From Ferrovibrio xuzhouensis (GTDB lineage Bacteria; Pseudomonadota; Alphaproteobacteria; Ferrovibrionales; Ferrovibrionaceae), in contig NZ_JBHRYJ010000005.1 of the NCBI RefSeq assembly GCF_042648965.1, forward strand, positions 62,001 through 126,000: a stretch of DNA of 64,000 nt. Reading direction: 5' to 3'. The notes under the pieces are model-generated. The model saw only the letters and a program-made list of their open reading frames with translations. It had not been told where the DNA came from and did not search any database. Each line of letters begins with the position of its first letter. Positions within the stretch are counted from its first letter, which is position 1. Made by a program: the position numbers and the translations under genes. Shown one piece after another: positions 24,617 through 33,160 of the stretch.

Positions 24617-26911
24617 ATGTTCCGCACATCGCTCAACCGCCTGCTGCTGGTGATCATCCTGCTGCTGGGCGCCGTCGGCCTCGTCGTCACCCTGCTGCAG
24701 GTCAAGGAGGCCTGGGACAATGTCGCCGAGAAGGGCCGCATCGCCGCGCTGGCCCAGGCCGACCGCGTGCTGTTCGACGCCGTCATCCATATCCGCACCG
24801 ACCGCGGCAACGTGCAGAGCGCCCTGCTCGGCGAGGACGACGCCAGGCCGAGCATCGACAAGGCCAAGGCCACCGCCACCGGAAAATACCAGGGCATGCT
24901 GGCCGCGCTGCAGAAGGTGGCGATCCCCGGCCGCGACAAGGCGATTGCCGAACTGAACCAGCGCTGGGCGGCCTTCGAGCCGAAGTATGCGCTGCTCTAC
25001 GCCGAGGCCGCCAAGCCGCGCGGCGAGCGGTCGGTGCCCAACACCAGCGACTGGTACAACGCCGCCGGCGCGGTGATCGCCGCCGCCAATGCCGCCTCGG
25101 GCGTGGTCAGCAACGAGATCCGCATCCTCGATCCGAGCATCGCCGAGCTGGTGCAGGTGCGCCGCTTCGCCTGGCAGATCCGCGACCGCTACGGCCTGCA
25201 GTGCTCGCAGCAGCGCCTGAACATCAACACCAGCAAACCGCTCGACGACAAGCAGCGCCAGATGCTGGACCGCAATCGCGGCATGGTGCTGGCCGGCTGG
25301 AGCGGTCTGGCGGAGATCGTCGCCCGCGACGGCATCCCGCCCTCCATCGCCAAGGCAGTGCAGGAGGGCAAGGCGGCCTATGACACATACCAGGCCGGCG
25401 TCGATGGCCTCGTCGCCAAGCTGGACGGCAGCGGCAAGCCGGTGGTCTCGCCGGTCGACTGGGACAAGACCTGCCAGGGCCCGTTCAATCCGATCGTCGA
25501 TATCGCCTTCACCGCGCTGGATGATGCGATTGCCGATTCCTCGGCCGGCCAGGCCGCCGCCCAGCAGGGCCTCGCCCTGTCGGGCCTGGCGCTTGCCGCC
25601 GCCCTGCTGATCGCGCTGTTCGGCATCGTCACCCTGCGTCGCCGCTTCAGCCGCCCGGTGCAGGAGCTGCTCGGCGCCGTCGACCGCCTGCGCGCGAGCG
25701 ACTTCGCCACCCCGGTGCCGCCGTCGCGGCATCCCGACGAGCTCGGCCGCATCGGCACCGCGCTGGAAGCCCTGCGCGACAGCGCCGGCCAGGCCAAGCG
25801 GCTGGAAGAGGACGAGCGCAACCGGCTGGCGCAGCAGCAGCGCCAGCAGGAAGACGAGATGGCGCGCAACGCCGAGATCACCCGCGAGATCGCCGCCTTC
25901 TGCAGCGCGGTGTCCGACGGCCGCATCGACAGCCGCATCGCGGAGACCGGCAAGGACGGCGTGTTCCTCGACTTCTCGCGCCAGCTCAATGGCCTCGCCG
26001 GCACGCTCGACAGCATGATCGGCGAATTCGCCGCCGTGGTCTCGGCGATGTCGGAAGGCGACGTCACCCGCGCGGTGGCCGGCGACTATCGCGGTGCGTT
26101 TGGCGAGCTGAAAGGCTCGACCAACCGCATGGGCGAGCGGCTCAACACCATCGCCCGCCAGCTCGCCGAGGCGGCGCGCACGGTGCAGGATGCCTCGGCG
26201 GAAATCTCCGCCGGCAGCCAGGACCTGGCCAGCCGCACGGAATCGCAGGCAGCCAGCATCGAGGAAACGGCGGCGTCGATGCACGAGATCACGACAACCG
26301 TGAAGCAGAATGCCGACAACGCCCAGGCCGCCAACCAGCTGGCCGTCACGGCCCGCGATACGGCACAGAAGGGCGGCGCCGTGGTGCGCGATGCCGTCAC
26401 TGCCGTGACGCAGATCGAGGACAGCGCGCGCAAGATCGCCGACATCGTCGGCCTGATCGACGAGATCGCCTTCCAGACGAATCTCCTTGCCCTCAATGCC
26501 TCGGTCGAGGCGGCGCGTGCGGGCGAGGCCGGCAAGGGCTTTGCCGTGGTCGCGCAGGAAGTCCGCGGGCTGGCGCAGCGCAGCGCCAATGCGTCGAAGG
26601 ACATCAAGGCGCTGATCTCGGCGTCGAACGCGCAGGTCAAGACCGGCGCCGGCCTCGTCAACCAGACCGGCAGCTCGCTCGACGAGATCGTCGCGGCGAT
26701 CAAGAAGGTCAGCGACATCGTCGCCGAGATCGCGGCAGCGTCGCGCGAGCAGGCCACCGGGCTCGAGCAGATCAACACCGCGGTCGGCAGCATGGACGAA
26801 ACCACCCAGCGCAACGGCGCGCTGGTGGAAGAGACCTCCGCTTCGGCGCAGGCGCTGGCCGACCAGGCCCGCCAGCTCGCCGAACTGGTCGGCTTCTTCC
26901 GCACCAAGTAA
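24617..26911 (+). CDS. Methyl-accepting chemotaxis protein
   Basis: This 764-residue chemoreceptor has transmembrane helix 1 at about 8-30, a periplasmic ligand domain of about 290 residues without recognised fold, transmembrane helix 2 at about 318-338, a HAMP domain (RRFSRPVQELLGAVDRLRASD) at about 340-390, a second HAMP-like stretch near 420-500, and a cytoplasmic signalling hairpin whose tip reads EIAFQTNLLALNASVEAARAGE at about 615. ATG 24617 follows GGGGAAA; a GTG at 24602 is possible but adds no domain. No C-terminal CheR-binding pentapeptide is seen. The ligand is unknown. Confidence 0.92.
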   Translation: MFRTSLNRLLLVIILLLGAVGLVVTLLQVKEAWDNVAEKGRIAALAQADRVLFDAVIHIRTDRGNVQSALLGEDDARPSIDKAKATATGKYQGMLAALQKVAIPGRDKAIAELNQRWAAFEPKYALLYAEAAKPRGERSVPNTSDWYNAAGAVIAAANAASGVVSNEIRILDPSIAELVQVRRFAWQIRDRYGLQCSQQRLNINTSKPLDDKQRQMLDRNRGMVLAGWSGLAEIVARDGIPPSIAKAVQEGKAAYDTYQAGVDGLVAKLDGSGKPVVSPVDWDKTCQGPFNPIVDIAFTALDDAIADSSAGQAAAQQGLALSGLALAAALLIALFGIVTLRRRFSRPVQELLGAVDRLRASDFATPVPPSRHPDELGRIGTALEALRDSAGQAKRLEEDERNRLAQQQRQQEDEMARNAEITREIAAFCSAVSDGRIDSRIAETGKDGVFLDFSRQLNGLAGTLDSMIGEFAAVVSAMSEGDVTRAVAGDYRGAFGELKGSTNRMGERLNTIARQLAEAARTVQDASAEISAGSQDLASRTESQAASIEETAASMHEITTTVKQNADNAQAANQLAVTARDTAQKGGAVVRDAVTAVTQIEDSARKIADIVGLIDEIAFQTNLLALNASVEAARAGEAGKGFAVVAQEVRGLAQRSANASKDIKALISASNAQVKTGAGLVNQTGSSLDEIVAAIKKVSDIVAEIAAASREQATGLEQINTAVGSMDETTQRNGALVEETSASAQALADQARQLAELVGFFRTK

Positions 26912-26918
26912 GCGACGG

Positions 26919-27128
26919 CTAGGACGCCGGATCGTCCTTGTGCAGGTGCAGGAAGCGGGCGATGGCGGTCTTCAGCGCCGGGTCAGGCTGCGTCTTTGCT
27001 GCCGCGGCGGCGCGAAACAGGTCGCGCTGCAGCGGCATCGGCAGCTCGTTCCACTGCAGCACCACCGCAGCCCCCAGGCATTCGAGCACCCGACGCTCAT
27101 CCTCGGCCAGTGCGTAACTGTCGGTCAT
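26919..27128 (-). CDS. Small conserved-looking hypothetical protein
   Basis: This 69-residue soluble protein has a compact helical composition: ERRVLECLGAAVVLQWNELPMPLQRDLFRAAAA and a His-rich end FLHLHKDD. It is not recognised. The start follows GGGAGGACCGACC, a good ribosome site, which supports it as a real gene. It lies 7 bp from the convergent chemoreceptor stop and is divergent from nothing: the next minus-strand gene anmK ends 74 bp upstream of it. Confidence 0.6.
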   Translation of the reverse strand: MTDSYALAEDERRVLECLGAAVVLQWNELPMPLQRDLFRAAAAAKTQPDPALKTAIARFLHLHKDDPAS

Positions 27129-27202
27129 GGTCGGTCCTCCCTGAATACGGCTCCGTCAGGACCCAGTATAGGGCATCCGGGCCGGCTCATGAGGTCGAAC
27201 TG

Positions 27203-28312
27203 TCACGGCCGCCACAGCCGGCCGCCGGTGACCGGCACCCGCACGCCGGTGGTGCCGGGCAGGCTGAGCGGCAGGCCGCGCACCGCGCGCGCCGCCAGAA
27301 AGGCAAAGGCCTCGGCTTCCAGATGGTCGCCGTGCCAGCCGGCCTGTTCGGCCGCCTCCACCGGCATGTTGAGATAGCCCGGCAGCAGCCGCATCAGGGT
27401 CGCATTATGCCGGCCGCCGCCGGCGACCAGGCAGCGCAGCGGTCGTTCCGGCAGATGCGCCAGCCCCCGCGCCACGCTGGCCGCGGTAAACGCCGTGAGC
27501 GTCGCCGCGCCATCGGCCGGCGACAGCCCGGCGGTGATGGCCTCGGCATGGGCGGCGAAATCGTCGCGGTCGAGCGACTTCGGCGGCGGCGCGGCAAAAT
27601 ACGGATGCGCCATCAGCGCGGCGAGCGCCGCCTCGTCGACCATACCCGTGGCGGCGAGCGCACCGCCTTCGTCATGGGCGGCACCGGTATGGCGACGCAG
27701 CCAGTCGTCGATCAGCGCATTGCCCGGGCCGGTGTCGAAGGCGCGCAGGTCGTCGTCGCGCGCGCCGATACAGGTGACATTGCCGACGCCGCCGAGGTTG
27801 AGCACCAGCAGTGGTGCAGCCAGTCCGGCATGGCGGGCGAGGGCTGCGTGATACAGCGGCACCAGCGGCGCCCCCTGCCCGCCCATGGCGATATCGGCGG
27901 CGCGGAAATCGCTGACCGTGGCGATGCCGGTCAGCCGCGCCAGCAGACCGCCGTCGCCGAGCTGCCAGCTCCGCCGCGGCCGGGCATCGGGCCGGTGCAG
28001 CAGGGTCTGGCCGTGGAAGCCGAGCCAGGCGATGTCGGCCGGCGCCATGCCGGCCTGCCCGAGCAGCGCCCGCACGGCATCGGCATGGGCGGCGGTGAGC
28101 GCGCGGGAGACCGCTGCGGTCGGCCCCTGGCCGCCGAGGCAGCCGCGGATCTGCGCCCGCAGCGCTTCGGGGTAAGGCAGGGTCAGGGCCCGGCCGAAGC
28201 CGGCGATGGTCTCGCCGTCGGTGCGCAGCAGCGCGGCATCGATGCCGTCCATCGAGGTGCCGCTCATCAGGCCGATGATCCAGTATGGCTGGGAAAGGAC
28301 GGGCTGGGACAA
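27203..28312 (-). CDS. anmK: Anhydro-N-acetylmuramic acid kinase
   Basis: This 369-residue sugar kinase recycles cell-wall anhydro-MurNAc to MurNAc-6-phosphate. The family signature IIGLMSGTSMDGIDAALL is at the N-terminus, DFRAADIAMGGQGAPLVP in the middle carries the substrate loop, NLGGVGNVTCIG and FDTGPGNALIDDW follow, and CLVAGGGRHNATLM lies near the C-terminus. The length is normal for AnmK. It is divergent from tyrS with about 100 bp between the starts. The pairing of anmK and tyrS on opposite strands is common in alphaproteobacteria. Confidence 0.95.
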   Translation of the reverse strand: MSQPVLSQPYWIIGLMSGTSMDGIDAALLRTDGETIAGFGRALTLPYPEALRAQIRGCLGGQGPTAAVSRALTAAHADAVRALLGQAGMAPADIAWLGFHGQTLLHRPDARPRRSWQLGDGGLLARLTGIATVSDFRAADIAMGGQGAPLVPLYHAALARHAGLAAPLLVLNLGGVGNVTCIGARDDDLRAFDTGPGNALIDDWLRRHTGAAHDEGGALAATGMVDEAALAALMAHPYFAAPPPKSLDRDDFAAHAEAITAGLSPADGAATLTAFTAASVARGLAHLPERPLRCLVAGGGRHNATLMRLLPGYLNMPVEAAEQAGWHGDHLEAEAFAFLAARAVRGLPLSLPGTTGVRVPVTGGRLWRP

Positions 28313-28412
28313 GAGGGGAACGCTGCGTCCGGGTTGGAGGGCTGGGAGAATCGGGACCTGTATGTTAGATCATCGGGCCCCTTTCCGCACAGACCAGACC
28401 ATCAGGCCCGTG

Positions 28413-29675
28413 ATGACCGAGTACAGCTACCAGTCCGACTTCCTGCAGACGCTGAGCCAGCGCGGCTTCCTGCACCAGTGCACCGATCCGGCGGCGCTGG
28501 ACGCCAAGGCCATGCAGCCCGGCGGCATCGTCTGCTATGTCGGCTATGACTGCACCGCGCGCAGCCTGCATGTCGGCAACCTGCTGTCGATCATGATGCT
28601 GCGCTGGCTGCAGAAGGCCGGCCACAAGCCGATCGTCCTGATGGGCGGCGGCACCACCAAGGTGGGCGATCCGTCCGGCAAGGACGAGAGCCGCAAGCTG
28701 CTGACCGCCGACGACATCGCCGGCAACATGGCCAGCATCAAGACCGCGTTTGCCCGCTTCGTGCGCTTCGGCGAGGCTGCGGGCGATGCCGTGATGGCCA
28801 ATAATGCCGACTGGCTCGACAAGCTGCAGTACATCGACTTCCTGCGCGATTACGGCCGGCATTTCTCGGTCAACCGCATGCTCAGCTTCGACAGCGTGCG
28901 CCTGCGGCTGGAGCGCGAGCAGCCGCTCAGCTTCCTCGAATTCAACTACATGATCCTGCAGGCCTATGACTTCGTCGAACTGGCGCGGCGCTATGACTGC
29001 AACCTGCAGATGGGCGGCTCCGACCAGTGGGGCAACATCGTCAACGGCGTCGAGCTCGGCCGCCGCGCCGCCGACCTCAGCCTGTTCGGCCTGACCTGCC
29101 CGCTGCTGACCACGTCGTCGGGCGCCAAGATGGGCAAGTCGGCCCAGGGCGCGGTGTGGCTGAACGAGGACATGCTGCCGACCTACGATTACTGGCAGTA
29201 CTGGCGCAACAGCGAGGATGCCGATGTCGGCCGCTTCCTGCGCCTCTATACCGAACTGCCGCTCGACGAGATCGCCCGGCTGGAAACGCTGCAGGGCGCC
29301 GAGCTGAACGAGGCGAAGAAGATCCTCGCCACCGAGGCAACGGCGCTGTGCCGCGGCCGCGAGGCCGCCGAGCTGGCCGCCGAGACGGCGCGCAAGGCCT
29401 TCGAGGAAGGCAGCTTCGGCGGCGACCTGCCGGTGCTCCGCATCGCCCGCGACCGCCTCGATGCCGGCATCGAGGCCTTCGCGCTGGTGCAGGAAGCCGG
29501 TTTCGCCAAGTCCGGCGGCGAGGCGCGCCGGCAGATCCGCGGCGGCTCGATCCGCGTCAACGACGCGGCGGTCGCCGAGGAAACCCGCAAGATCGGCAGC
29601 GCCGATCTCGGCCCCGACGGCCGGCTGCGGCTCAGCTTCGGCAAGAAGCGTCACGTGCTGATCGAGGCGGCGTAA
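28413..29675 (+). CDS. tyrS: Tyrosyl-tRNA synthetase
   Basis: This 420-residue class I synthetase has the HIGH-like signature as SLHVGNLLS near residue 50. The tyrosine pocket contains MGGGTTKVGDPSGKDESR and QMGGSDQWGNI, and the KMSKS-like loop reads GAKMGKSAQG near 230. A C-terminal S4 RNA-binding domain ends the protein (SGGEARRQIRGGSIRVNDA). ATG 28413 gives the typical YQSDFLQTLSQRGFLHQCTD start; an ATG at 28362 is possible but adds 17 residues not seen in relatives. It charges tRNA-Tyr in the cytoplasm. Confidence 0.97.
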   Translation: MTEYSYQSDFLQTLSQRGFLHQCTDPAALDAKAMQPGGIVCYVGYDCTARSLHVGNLLSIMMLRWLQKAGHKPIVLMGGGTTKVGDPSGKDESRKLLTADDIAGNMASIKTAFARFVRFGEAAGDAVMANNADWLDKLQYIDFLRDYGRHFSVNRMLSFDSVRLRLEREQPLSFLEFNYMILQAYDFVELARRYDCNLQMGGSDQWGNIVNGVELGRRAADLSLFGLTCPLLTTSSGAKMGKSAQGAVWLNEDMLPTYDYWQYWRNSEDADVGRFLRLYTELPLDEIARLETLQGAELNEAKKILATEATALCRGREAAELAAETARKAFEEGSFGGDLPVLRIARDRLDAGIEAFALVQEAGFAKSGGEARRQIRGGSIRVNDAAVAEETRKIGSADLGPDGRLRLSFGKKRHVLIEAA

Positions 29676-29692
29676 GCCGCCCGCCGGATCGC

Positions 29693-32600
29693 CTATTCCG
29701 GCCGCAGGGCCGGTACCGAGGGATCGTAGCGCGGCGGCGGGACCACCGGTTTCGGCTTCTCGCCCGGCAGCGGCGGCGGCGGCGCCTCCGGCGCCTGGAA
29801 GATCTTGCGCAGGAAGCCCGGCGCAATCGCCGACAGCGGATTGACGGTGAACTGCGGGTCGTCCTTCGGGCCCGACACCGCAAAATTCACCCCGATGATG
29901 CCATCGCCGACGAAAATATCGCCGAGGATCGGGATCTTGCCGAGGATGGTGTTGAGCACGAAGGCCGGCACCGCGGTGCCGCTGACGCTGATCGCGCGGG
30001 TCTTGTTGTTGACGGTGCCGGAGAAGGTGATGCCGAGCTGCGGTCCCTGCAGGCGGCTGTCGCCGATGGTCAGCACGCCATCCTTCTGGCTGAACGGCAC
30101 CTCGCCACGCTCGAACAGGATGCCCTGCTCGGAATTCAGCACCGCCGACAGGCCGGCAAACGAGCCGATGCCGAGCAGCCGGGCGAGAAACGGCGCGCGC
30201 ACCGCCTTGACGTTCTTCATCTCCATCTTGCCGGCCATCGGGTGGCCGGGTTTGGTGTCGTCGTAGCGGGCATGCACCTGCATGGTGCCGCCTTCCATGT
30301 TGGTCAGGCCGAGGAAATGCAGCACGGCGCCGGCATTGTCGGAGACCAGCTCCAGGTTGCGTGCGCCAAGTTCCGGCGCGATGGTCAGCGTAACGCCACC
30401 GGCCTTGGCGAAGCCGCCGGTCAGCGAGACATGCTCCAGCCGGGTCGGCTCGCGGCGGACCTGCAGCACGAGATTGCGCATCTCGAGATCCTTGTCGATC
30501 GCCGCCTCGTCGAGCCGCAGGTTGAGCACCAGCCGCGGCTTGGTCGCGTCCGGCCCGGCATCGTCCTCGAAGGCATCCTTCAGGAACGGCTGCAGATCGT
30601 AGCGCTTGCCGGCCATGTCGATGGTGGTGTCGCCATTGGCGGCAAAGGCGACCTTGCCGGCAACCTCGCTGTCGCCATATTTCAGCCGGGTCACCTCGGC
30701 GCTCCAGCCGCCGCCCTGCGGCAGGGTCGCCCGTGCCCGGAGCGTGAGGCCGGGTCCGGTCAGCTCGACGGCATCGAACTGCACCGGCTGGCCGGTCTTG
30801 GTGCGCACCAGGATGCGGCCCTGCGATTGCTCGCCGGCCGGCTTGTCGACATGGGCCTCGGCCACCGTGATGGTGGCGGCCGTCAGGTCGAACTCGCCGC
30901 CGACCGCCACTTCACCGCCGCGACGCTCCTCGATATCGAGATTGGCGTCGGCCGGGCCTTCGACATAAGGCGCCAGCGGATAGCCGAGCGCCTTGCGCTG
31001 CGCCTCGTCGAAGCGGCCCTTGAGATTGTACCGCGCCTGCACGGCGGCCTTGGCATCGAAGCTCTGGCGCCAGCCGATCTGCACCGGCACGCCGTTCAGC
31101 GATGCGCTGCCTTCGGCCTGCAGGCCCTTGTTGTCGGCCTTCATGGTCATGGCGCCGCCCGACAGGTCGTAGCGCCCCATCAGGCCGGTCATACCCATGT
31201 CGGTCATGGTGGATTCGGCGCTGACCGTCAGGTCATCGAGCTTCAGCTTGCTCTCCAGCGGGAATTTCAGCCGCCATTTTACGCTGCCGCTGCCGCTGGT
31301 CTGGTCGGGCCTGATCCCGAGCTTGGACGGGAAACCCAGCGGTTTCTGATCGATCAGGGCCAGCAGGTCGCGGCTGCTGCCCTTGGCCATGCTGCTGATG
31401 GTGGCGAACTGGTCCTTGTCCTGCAGGCCGGTAATCGTCACCTCGCCGCCATCGACCACCAGCGGCCCGACTTTCGCTGCCTCCAGCGTGAGGCGGAAAG
31501 TGTCGGCATCGAGATTGGCCACGCCATTGCCGCCGGTCAGCCTAGTCATCGGCGGCAGGTAATCGACATCGACGCCATCGAAGGCGAAATCCAGCTTGAT
31601 CGCATCGGCCGGGATGCGCGTGGTGCCATCCAGCATGTCCGGCGTCAGCTTCGCGGCGAACCGGCCGGCCGATATGCGCCCGCCATGCAGGTGGCCGATG
31701 ATCCAGTCGCGGGCGTTCTTCGCCATGGCCGGCGGCCAGTAACGTGCCGTGGCATCGGTCGACAGGTCGAAGAACTGGCCGGTGAGATCGGCGCCGACAC
31801 GGTCGCTGCCGCCGGCGGGCGCGGGATCGCGGGTCACCATGCCGGCCAGCGAGAAATGGAACTTGTCGGCGAAGGCGAAATTGGCCTCGTCGAGCCGCAG
31901 GCGGCGGCCGCCATCCAGCACCGTGCCGCGGAAGGCCGCTTCCTGCAGTTGCAGCGGCACGGCCGTCTGGTCGGGTATGACGATGGTGCCGGCGCCGGCC
32001 TTGAGGTCGAAACCGAGATCGACCTGCTCGCCGTTCTCGTTGAGATGCAGGATCAGGCTGCCGCCGAGCGGCGTGCGCAGGTATTTCAGCGGCGCCAGCT
32101 CGGGCACCACATCGGCGAAATCCGCCGGCTCGATGTTGTCGAAGCCGAGCGTGACGCCAGCCGAACGGTCGGCCAGCGTGTAATCGGCCTTCACATCGAG
32201 GTTGACCCGTTTGTCGCGAAAATCCAGCGCGCCGGTCCCGGTGGCGAAGACATGGCCCTCGCCGCGCTGCAACACGATCTGCGCGCCGGGCACCACCCAG
32301 CGCTGACCGAGTTTCCAGTCCTCCAGCACCAGACGGTCGGCGGAGATCGACACCGTATCGAGCTGGCCGAGCGGATTGTCGTAGCCACGCGGCGCCGACA
32401 TCTCGGTGAACAATGCGCCGAGCATGACCTGGGCAAGATCGGGGCCCGCTGCCGGACCGGCAGACGGCACCTGGGCAGCCGGGGCCTGACCAGACGGGCC
32501 CTGACCAGACAGGCCCTGACCAGACAGGCCCTGACCAGACGGGGCCGGCACATCAGAGGGCTGACCGGCAGGCGGGACCTGGGCGGCCGGTGGCAGCTGG

Positions 32601-33064
32601 CCGGGCGGCGCGGCGGCGGCATCGTCACCGTCGGCGGCGGGAATGCCGACCTGGAAATGACCGTCGCGATCGCGGACGATGCGCGCCAGGATGCCGGAGA
32701 CATGCACATAGCGCGGCGCGATCACGCCATGCAGCAGCGCGCGGATGCTCAGCGCCATGTCGACCGTGGGAATCCGCATGGCGACCTGGCCGCCGGCAGC
32801 CCGATAGCGCGCATTGTACATGCGCAGCCGCAGGGCCTCGTCGTCCTCGGCCCAGGCCACCACGATATCGTCGAATTCGGCGGTGATCCCGTAATCCGAC
32901 AGCGCCAGCGCGTCGCTGACATAGGGGGCGAGGAAGCCGACCGAGATCGGCCCCTGCGAAATCCGCCAGACCAGGGCGCCGGCAAGCACCAGAAGAGTCA
33001 CCGCGGCGGCCATCACCCAGCGCACCAGCAACCGACTCCATCGCAACATCACGCGCCGCGCCAT
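29693..33064 (-). CDS. AsmA-like/YhdP-family inner-membrane-anchored protein
   Basis: This 1123-residue protein has one N-terminal transmembrane helix (about 15-33) and a long periplasmic beta-rich body of the DUF3971/AsmA-like type, the architecture of YhdP and TamB relatives that bridge the inner and outer membranes and move phospholipids. Typical segments are GNGVANLDADTFRLTLEAA and the C-terminal NSEQGILFERGEVPFSQKDG, then DPQFTVNPLSAIAPGFLRKI. A proline/glutamine/glycine-rich linker at about 155-215 includes four 5-residue units (LSGQG or PSGQG) coded by 15-bp repeats at 32481-32540. The stop is 17 bp from the convergent tyrS. Confidence 0.85.
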   Translation of the reverse strand: MARRVMLRWSRLLVRWVMAAAVTLLVLAGALVWRISQGPISVGFLAPYVSDALALSDYGITAEFDDIVVAWAEDDEALRLRMYNARYRAAGGQVAMRIPTVDMALSIRALLHGVIAPRYVHVSGILARIVRDRDGHFQVGIPAADGDDAAAAPPGQLPPAAQVPPAGQPSDVPAPSGQGLSGQGLSGQGPSGQAPAAQVPSAGPAAGPDLAQVMLGALFTEMSAPRGYDNPLGQLDTVSISADRLVLEDWKLGQRWVVPGAQIVLQRGEGHVFATGTGALDFRDKRVNLDVKADYTLADRSAGVTLGFDNIEPADFADVVPELAPLKYLRTPLGGSLILHLNENGEQVDLGFDLKAGAGTIVIPDQTAVPLQLQEAAFRGTVLDGGRRLRLDEANFAFADKFHFSLAGMVTRDPAPAGGSDRVGADLTGQFFDLSTDATARYWPPAMAKNARDWIIGHLHGGRISAGRFAAKLTPDMLDGTTRIPADAIKLDFAFDGVDVDYLPPMTRLTGGNGVANLDADTFRLTLEAAKVGPLVVDGGEVTITGLQDKDQFATISSMAKGSSRDLLALIDQKPLGFPSKLGIRPDQTSGSGSVKWRLKFPLESKLKLDDLTVSAESTMTDMGMTGLMGRYDLSGGAMTMKADNKGLQAEGSASLNGVPVQIGWRQSFDAKAAVQARYNLKGRFDEAQRKALGYPLAPYVEGPADANLDIEERRGGEVAVGGEFDLTAATITVAEAHVDKPAGEQSQGRILVRTKTGQPVQFDAVELTGPGLTLRARATLPQGGGWSAEVTRLKYGDSEVAGKVAFAANGDTTIDMAGKRYDLQPFLKDAFEDDAGPDATKPRLVLNLRLDEAAIDKDLEMRNLVLQVRREPTRLEHVSLTGGFAKAGGVTLTIAPELGARNLELVSDNAGAVLHFLGLTNMEGGTMQVHARYDDTKPGHPMAGKMEMKNVKAVRAPFLARLLGIGSFAGLSAVLNSEQGILFERGEVPFSQKDGVLTIGDSRLQGPQLGITFSGTVNNKTRAISVSGTAVPAFVLNTILGKIPILGDIFVGDGIIGVNFAVSGPKDDPQFTVNPLSAIAPGFLRKIFQAPEAPPPPLPGEKPKPVVPPPRYDPSVPALRPE
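32481..32540. repeat. Four 15-bp tandem repeats inside the YhdP-like gene
   Basis: Four units of the form (A/G)GGCCCTGACCAGAC, one with a GGGGCC start, are in direct succession and in frame; each encodes a Gly/Pro/Ser/Gln pentapeptide of a periplasmic linker. Copy number could vary by slippage without changing frame. Confidence 0.85.
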
Positions 33065-33160
33065 TCATCCTGTTCCATGCGGGAAAAACCGATTCGAGGG
33101 CCAGTCGCTTGACCCGCCTGCAAGTTTAGCCGAACTTGCCGACCGGCACGAGGGGAACGC

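Noticed and set aside
32481..32540. Short direct repeats as a possible CRISPR array
   Set aside because: The repeats are 15 bp, contiguous without spacers, and in frame inside a coding region; they encode a Pro/Ser/Gly/Gln linker.
29027..33112. Open reading frame of 1361 codons on the plus strand
   Set aside because: It is opposite the AsmA/YhdP-like gene and overlaps the end of tyrS. No domains are visible and the composition is Arg/His-rich; judged a shadow frame.
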